Of a stretch of DNA of 8,826 nt, positions 6,438-8,826 are shown in pieces; position 1 is the first letter of the stretch; each line of letters begins with the position of its first letter. A model generated the notes under the pieces. That model saw only the letters and a program-made list of their open reading frames with translations, had not been told where the DNA came from and ran no database searches. This stretch comes from Proteobacteria bacterium SPGG2 (GTDB taxonomy: Bacteria; Pseudomonadota; Gammaproteobacteria; Acidiferrobacterales; SPGG2): positions 1,138 to 9,963 of the forward strand of contig LXTK01000263.1 of NCBI GenBank assembly GCA_001643475.1, in the 5' to 3' direction. Made by a program: the position numbers and the translations under genes.

Positions 6438-6565
6438 GTTGATCGGTTCCGTCTCCGACGCGATCGTGGATGGTTCCGCGTCGGCAAGCGGACGGATGGG
6501 TAAGACGGTTTTTGTTGATGCATCCCACTCTGGCCGAAAAAAGAAGGCGGCAAAGCGCTGCCCAC

Positions 6566-6598
6566 GCGTGGATAGGCCTTTATGTGGCTTATCCACGC
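6566..6598 (+). promoter_or_regulatory. Strong hairpin in the guaD leader
   Basis: GCGTGGATA (6566-6574) is perfectly complementary to TATCCACGC (6590-6598). The pairing continues inward through GGCC and GGCT, including one G-T pair, to give a 13-bp stem with a 7-nt loop, TTTATGT (6579-6585). It ends 30 nt before the guanine deaminase ATG and about 12 nt before its ribosome binding site. No T-run follows, so it is not a standard intrinsic terminator. It could act as an operator in DNA or as a structured mRNA leader. I could not match it to a known riboswitch class from memory. Confidence 0.5.
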
Positions 6599-6628
6599 CA
6601 AGCCACACCACAGGAGAGGGCCCAAATA

Positions 6629-7954
6629 ATGAGTAACAACGTTGCCGCCATCCGCGGCTCCGTCCTGACGTATAAGGACGATCCCTTTCTCAAGGATTTA
6701 AGTGAGTGCATGGTGTACGAGTCGGACGCCATCATCATCATGGCAGAAGGCAAGATAACTGACTTCGGACCAGCCACGGCACTCAAAGACAAGGTACCGC
6801 CAGGCACCGAGGTTAAGCATTACAAAGATTGTCTGATCACCGCCGGTTTTATCGATTGCCACGTCCACTATCCACAAACGGAAATCATTGGCGCCTTCGG
6901 TAAGCAGTTAATCGATTGGCTCAACAAGTATACGTTCGTGGCGGAGCAGTCGTTCAGCGACAAAGGTCACGCCCGCGAAGTGTCCAAGGTTTTCCTGCAG
7001 GAATGTCTGCGCAACGGCACCACCACGAGCACCGTATATTGCACCGTGTACCCTCAGTCCGTTGATGCGTTCTTCGAGGAGTCCGAAAAGCTCGGTATGC
7101 GAAACATCGCGGGCAAGATCATGATGGATCGCAATGCACCCGAGGCACTGACGGACACACCGCAAAAAGGCTACGACGAGACCAAGGCACTGATCGAAAA
7201 GTGGCATGAAAAAGGTCGCCAGCTTTACTGTGTGACGCCGCGATTCGCACCCACGAGTAGCCCGGAGCAAATGGAAATGACCGGTGCGGTGTGGCAAGAG
7301 CACTCGGGCACCTATCTTCAATCGCACATATCCGAGAACAAGGGCGAAGTTGCCTGGGTCAATGAGCTCTATCCTGACCGGGCTGGTTACCTCGACGTAT
7401 ACGACCACTACAAACAGCTTGGTCCTCGCGCCATCTATGGGCACGGCATCCACCTCACTGAGTCTGAGCTGCAACGCTGCTACGATAGCGGCACCGCGAT
7501 TGCACACTGCCCGACATCCAACCTGTTTCTCGGTAGTGGATTGTTCAATGTCCAAAATGCCAAGAAAGCCGAGCGCCCGGTGCGGGTGGGGTTGGCTACC
7601 GACCTCGGTGCCGGCACCAGCTTTTCCATCCTGCAAACGCTGAACGAGGCGTACAAGGTGGCACAGATGAATGGCTACCCACTGAGCGCCGGGCACGCGT
7701 TTTATCTAGGTACGCGCGGCACCGCGCATGCGCTTTATCTCGAAGACAAGATCGGCAGCATCGCGCCGGGCATGGAGGCCGATCTGGTGGTGCTCGATCT
7801 CAACTCTACGCCGATCATCAAGTACCGAATGGGCTACTGCAAGGACCTCGATGAGACCCTGTTCGTGTTGATGACTATGGGCGATGACCGCGCAACACGC
7901 GCGACCTACGTAAATGGCGCGTTAGCCTACGAAAAGGACGCGGCGCTCGCTTAA
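6629..7954 (+). CDS. guaD: Guanine deaminase (amidohydrolase superfamily)
   Basis: A 441-residue zinc enzyme that hydrolyses guanine to xanthine and ammonia in purine catabolism and salvage; E. coli GuaD is 439 residues. The metal ligands are all present: H78 and H80 in FIDCHVHYPQ, H233 in QSHISE with E236, H272 in YGHGIHL, and D325 in ATDLGAGTS. Features typical of guanine deaminase rather than other amidohydrolases are FGKQLIDWLNKYTFVAEQ after the HxH motif, PRFAPTSS (204-211) for base recognition, and HCPTSNLFLGSGLF (293-306). I place the start at ATG 6629, preceded by GGAGAG at about 10 nt. The frame stays open back to 6470, but those extra residues cover the leader hairpin and do not look like family sequence. 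It is followed 70 nt later by an MFS transporter and probably co-transcribed with it. Confidence 0.96.
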   Translation: MSNNVAAIRGSVLTYKDDPFLKDLSECMVYESDAIIIMAEGKITDFGPATALKDKVPPGTEVKHYKDCLITAGFIDCHVHYPQTEIIGAFGKQLIDWLNKYTFVAEQSFSDKGHAREVSKVFLQECLRNGTTTSTVYCTVYPQSVDAFFEESEKLGMRNIAGKIMMDRNAPEALTDTPQKGYDETKALIEKWHEKGRQLYCVTPRFAPTSSPEQMEMTGAVWQEHSGTYLQSHISENKGEVAWVNELYPDRAGYLDVYDHYKQLGPRAIYGHGIHLTESELQRCYDSGTAIAHCPTSNLFLGSGLFNVQNAKKAERPVRVGLATDLGAGTSFSILQTLNEAYKVAQMNGYPLSAGHAFYLGTRGTAHALYLEDKIGSIAPGMEADLVVLDLNSTPIIKYRMGYCKDLDETLFVLMTMGDDRATRATYVNGALAYEKDAALA

Positions 7955-7969
7955 GACAAGCTAGCGTAG

Positions 7970-7983
7970 GTTGCGGTCGCAAC
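7970..7983 (+). other. Small hairpin between guaD and the MFS gene
   Basis: GTTGC-GGTC-GCAAC is a perfect 5-bp stem with a 4-nt loop, in the 70-nt gap after the guanine deaminase stop. It is followed by AAGAAAC and not by a T-tract, so it is unlikely to end transcription. It could be a processing or stability element in a joint transcript, or chance. Confidence 0.2.
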
Positions 7984-8024
7984 AAGAAACCCGAAGCTAA
8001 AGACTACCCCAGGGAGGAGTTGTT

Positions 8025-8826
8025 ATGAACAATGCTACGACCACGGAATCCAAGCTAGGCGGCGGCCAAGCTTGGATCAATTGGCTGCTGGCGACAGCGT
8101 ATGTGGTGTTTGTATTTACGCTACAAACCGGTTACGCCATTACCAATGTGTCGATGAGTGAGGATCTCGGCTTGTCCCTCACCCAGGTCGGCTTTATCGG
8201 CTCGATCTATACGTGGGCGTTTGCGCTCGCCCAGTTTACCAGCGGATCAATCATGGACCGGCTTGGTTCGCGCTGGGTCATTCCCATGTCATCAGCGGTG
8301 GTCACCGTGGGTGCCTTCTTATTCGCGAGCGCTACCGGCCCGGTGCAACTCACGATTGCACAGGTGTTGATGGCGGTGGGCGCATCTTTTGGTTTTGTCG
8401 GGGCCGGTTTTGTCGGTGGTCAGTGGTTCGCGCCGCTCAAGTATGGGTTCATGTTTGCCTTGGTGCAGTTTGTCGCCTCGCTGTCGGCCATCTTGGGACA
8501 AAACGCGATCGGTGCCCTGATCCAAAGCCAACCTTGGAGCAAGATCATCTATGGTATGGCCTATTCTGGGCTGGCGCTCACCGTCGTGATGTTTCTCGTC
8601 ATGCGCGATCCGCAGCGCGCGGATCTTTCCGAGCGTGCGTGGTCGGGAGTCAAGAACTTCCTCAACGATCTTTTCGAGGCGCTGGGCCAATGTATGGCCA
8701 TTCGGGACACCTGGATCAACGCGGTCATTGGCGGTGCCACCTTTGGCACCATGCTGAGCCTCGGTGTCATCTGGGGCCCACGGTACTTAATCGCGGCCGG
8801 TATGGAGCAGGGCGCTGCCTACGCGG
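8025..8826 (+). CDS. Major facilitator superfamily transporter (partial, runs off right edge)
   Basis: The ATG at 8025 is preceded by a strong ribosome binding site (GGAGG, about 8 nt spacing). 267 codons are open to the window end, so roughly the last third or more is missing. After a polar start, TM1 begins at about residue 17 (WINWLLATAYVVFVFTLQ). The loop between TM2 and TM3 carries GSIMDRLGSRWVIP (about 79-92), which is MFS motif A (G-xxx-D-R-x-G-x-R). Six hydrophobic segments follow up to a central hydrophilic loop with MRDPQRADLSE, and a seventh begins near DTWINAVIGGATFG. The substrate is not readable from motifs. Its place behind guanine deaminase suggests a purine or related nitrogen compound, by inference only. 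Confidence 0.88.
   Translation, partial: MNNATTTESKLGGGQAWINWLLATAYVVFVFTLQTGYAITNVSMSEDLGLSLTQVGFIGSIYTWAFALAQFTSGSIMDRLGSRWVIPMSSAVVTVGAFLFASATGPVQLTIAQVLMAVGASFGFVGAGFVGGQWFAPLKYGFMFALVQFVASLSAILGQNAIGALIQSQPWSKIIYGMAYSGLALTVVMFLVMRDPQRADLSERAWSGVKNFLNDLFEALGQCMAIRDTWINAVIGGATFGTMLSLGVIWGPRYLIAAGMEQGAAYA

Noticed and set aside
6258..6611. A 117-codon minus-strand frame whose YVEYVRSCYPLR segment resembles YRVGYVRSCHRLR in the minus-strand frame at 340-528.
   Set aside because: The resemblance follows from the nucleotide repeat. Codon comparison shows differences at first, second and third positions about equally, with a stop in one copy, so protein conservation is not supported.

Overview
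The window looks like a piece of a gammaproteobacterial-type chromosome. This rests on protein types rather than on any marker gene: a long YqcD-type QueF whose catalytic residues keep the E. coli register, a NodT/OprM-like outer-membrane lipoprotein (so a Gram-negative cell), a BCCT transporter and an E. coli-sized guanine deaminase. Base composition looks moderate by eye. Genes are interspersed with eroded sequence, and I see no transposase, integrase, CRISPR array, tRNA or rRNA.

Layout. At the left edge a TPR protein with an N-terminal membrane segment runs off the window on the minus strand (1-171). A mostly non-coding stretch follows (about 172-694). It holds one copy of an imperfect ~150-bp repeat and a 15-bp palindrome. 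Next, on the plus strand, come a 51-codon ORF with a good ribosome binding site (695-850), a complete BCCT transporter (857-2341) and a 46-residue single-span membrane protein overlapping the transporter's stop codon (2341-2481). A NodT/OprM-like efflux outer-membrane lipoprotein (2590-4233) stands without the membrane-fusion and pump genes usually beside it. QueF, the last enzyme of preQ1 synthesis in the queuosine pathway, is at 4347-5165. It is convergent with a purine-type phosphoribosyltransferase on the minus strand (5236-5820).

The right third begins with a broken minus-strand gene of a family I do not recognise (about 5942-6252, two frameshifts). The second copy of the ~150-bp repeat follows, then a 13-bp-stem hairpin in the leader of a guanine deaminase gene (6629-7954). 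A major facilitator transporter starts 70 nt after that gene and is cut by the window end.

How the genes may work together (inference): guanine deaminase converts guanine to xanthine, the MFS protein may import a purine, and the nearby phosphoribosyltransferase could turn xanthine, guanine or hypoxanthine into the nucleotide, making a local purine-salvage group. The BCCT transporter and its small overlapping partner are a second unit, probably for uptake of a betaine-like compound. I found no convincing new multi-gene system. The most noteworthy items are the small BCCT-coupled membrane protein, the duplicated ~150-bp element, the frameshifted unknown gene and the guaD leader hairpin.
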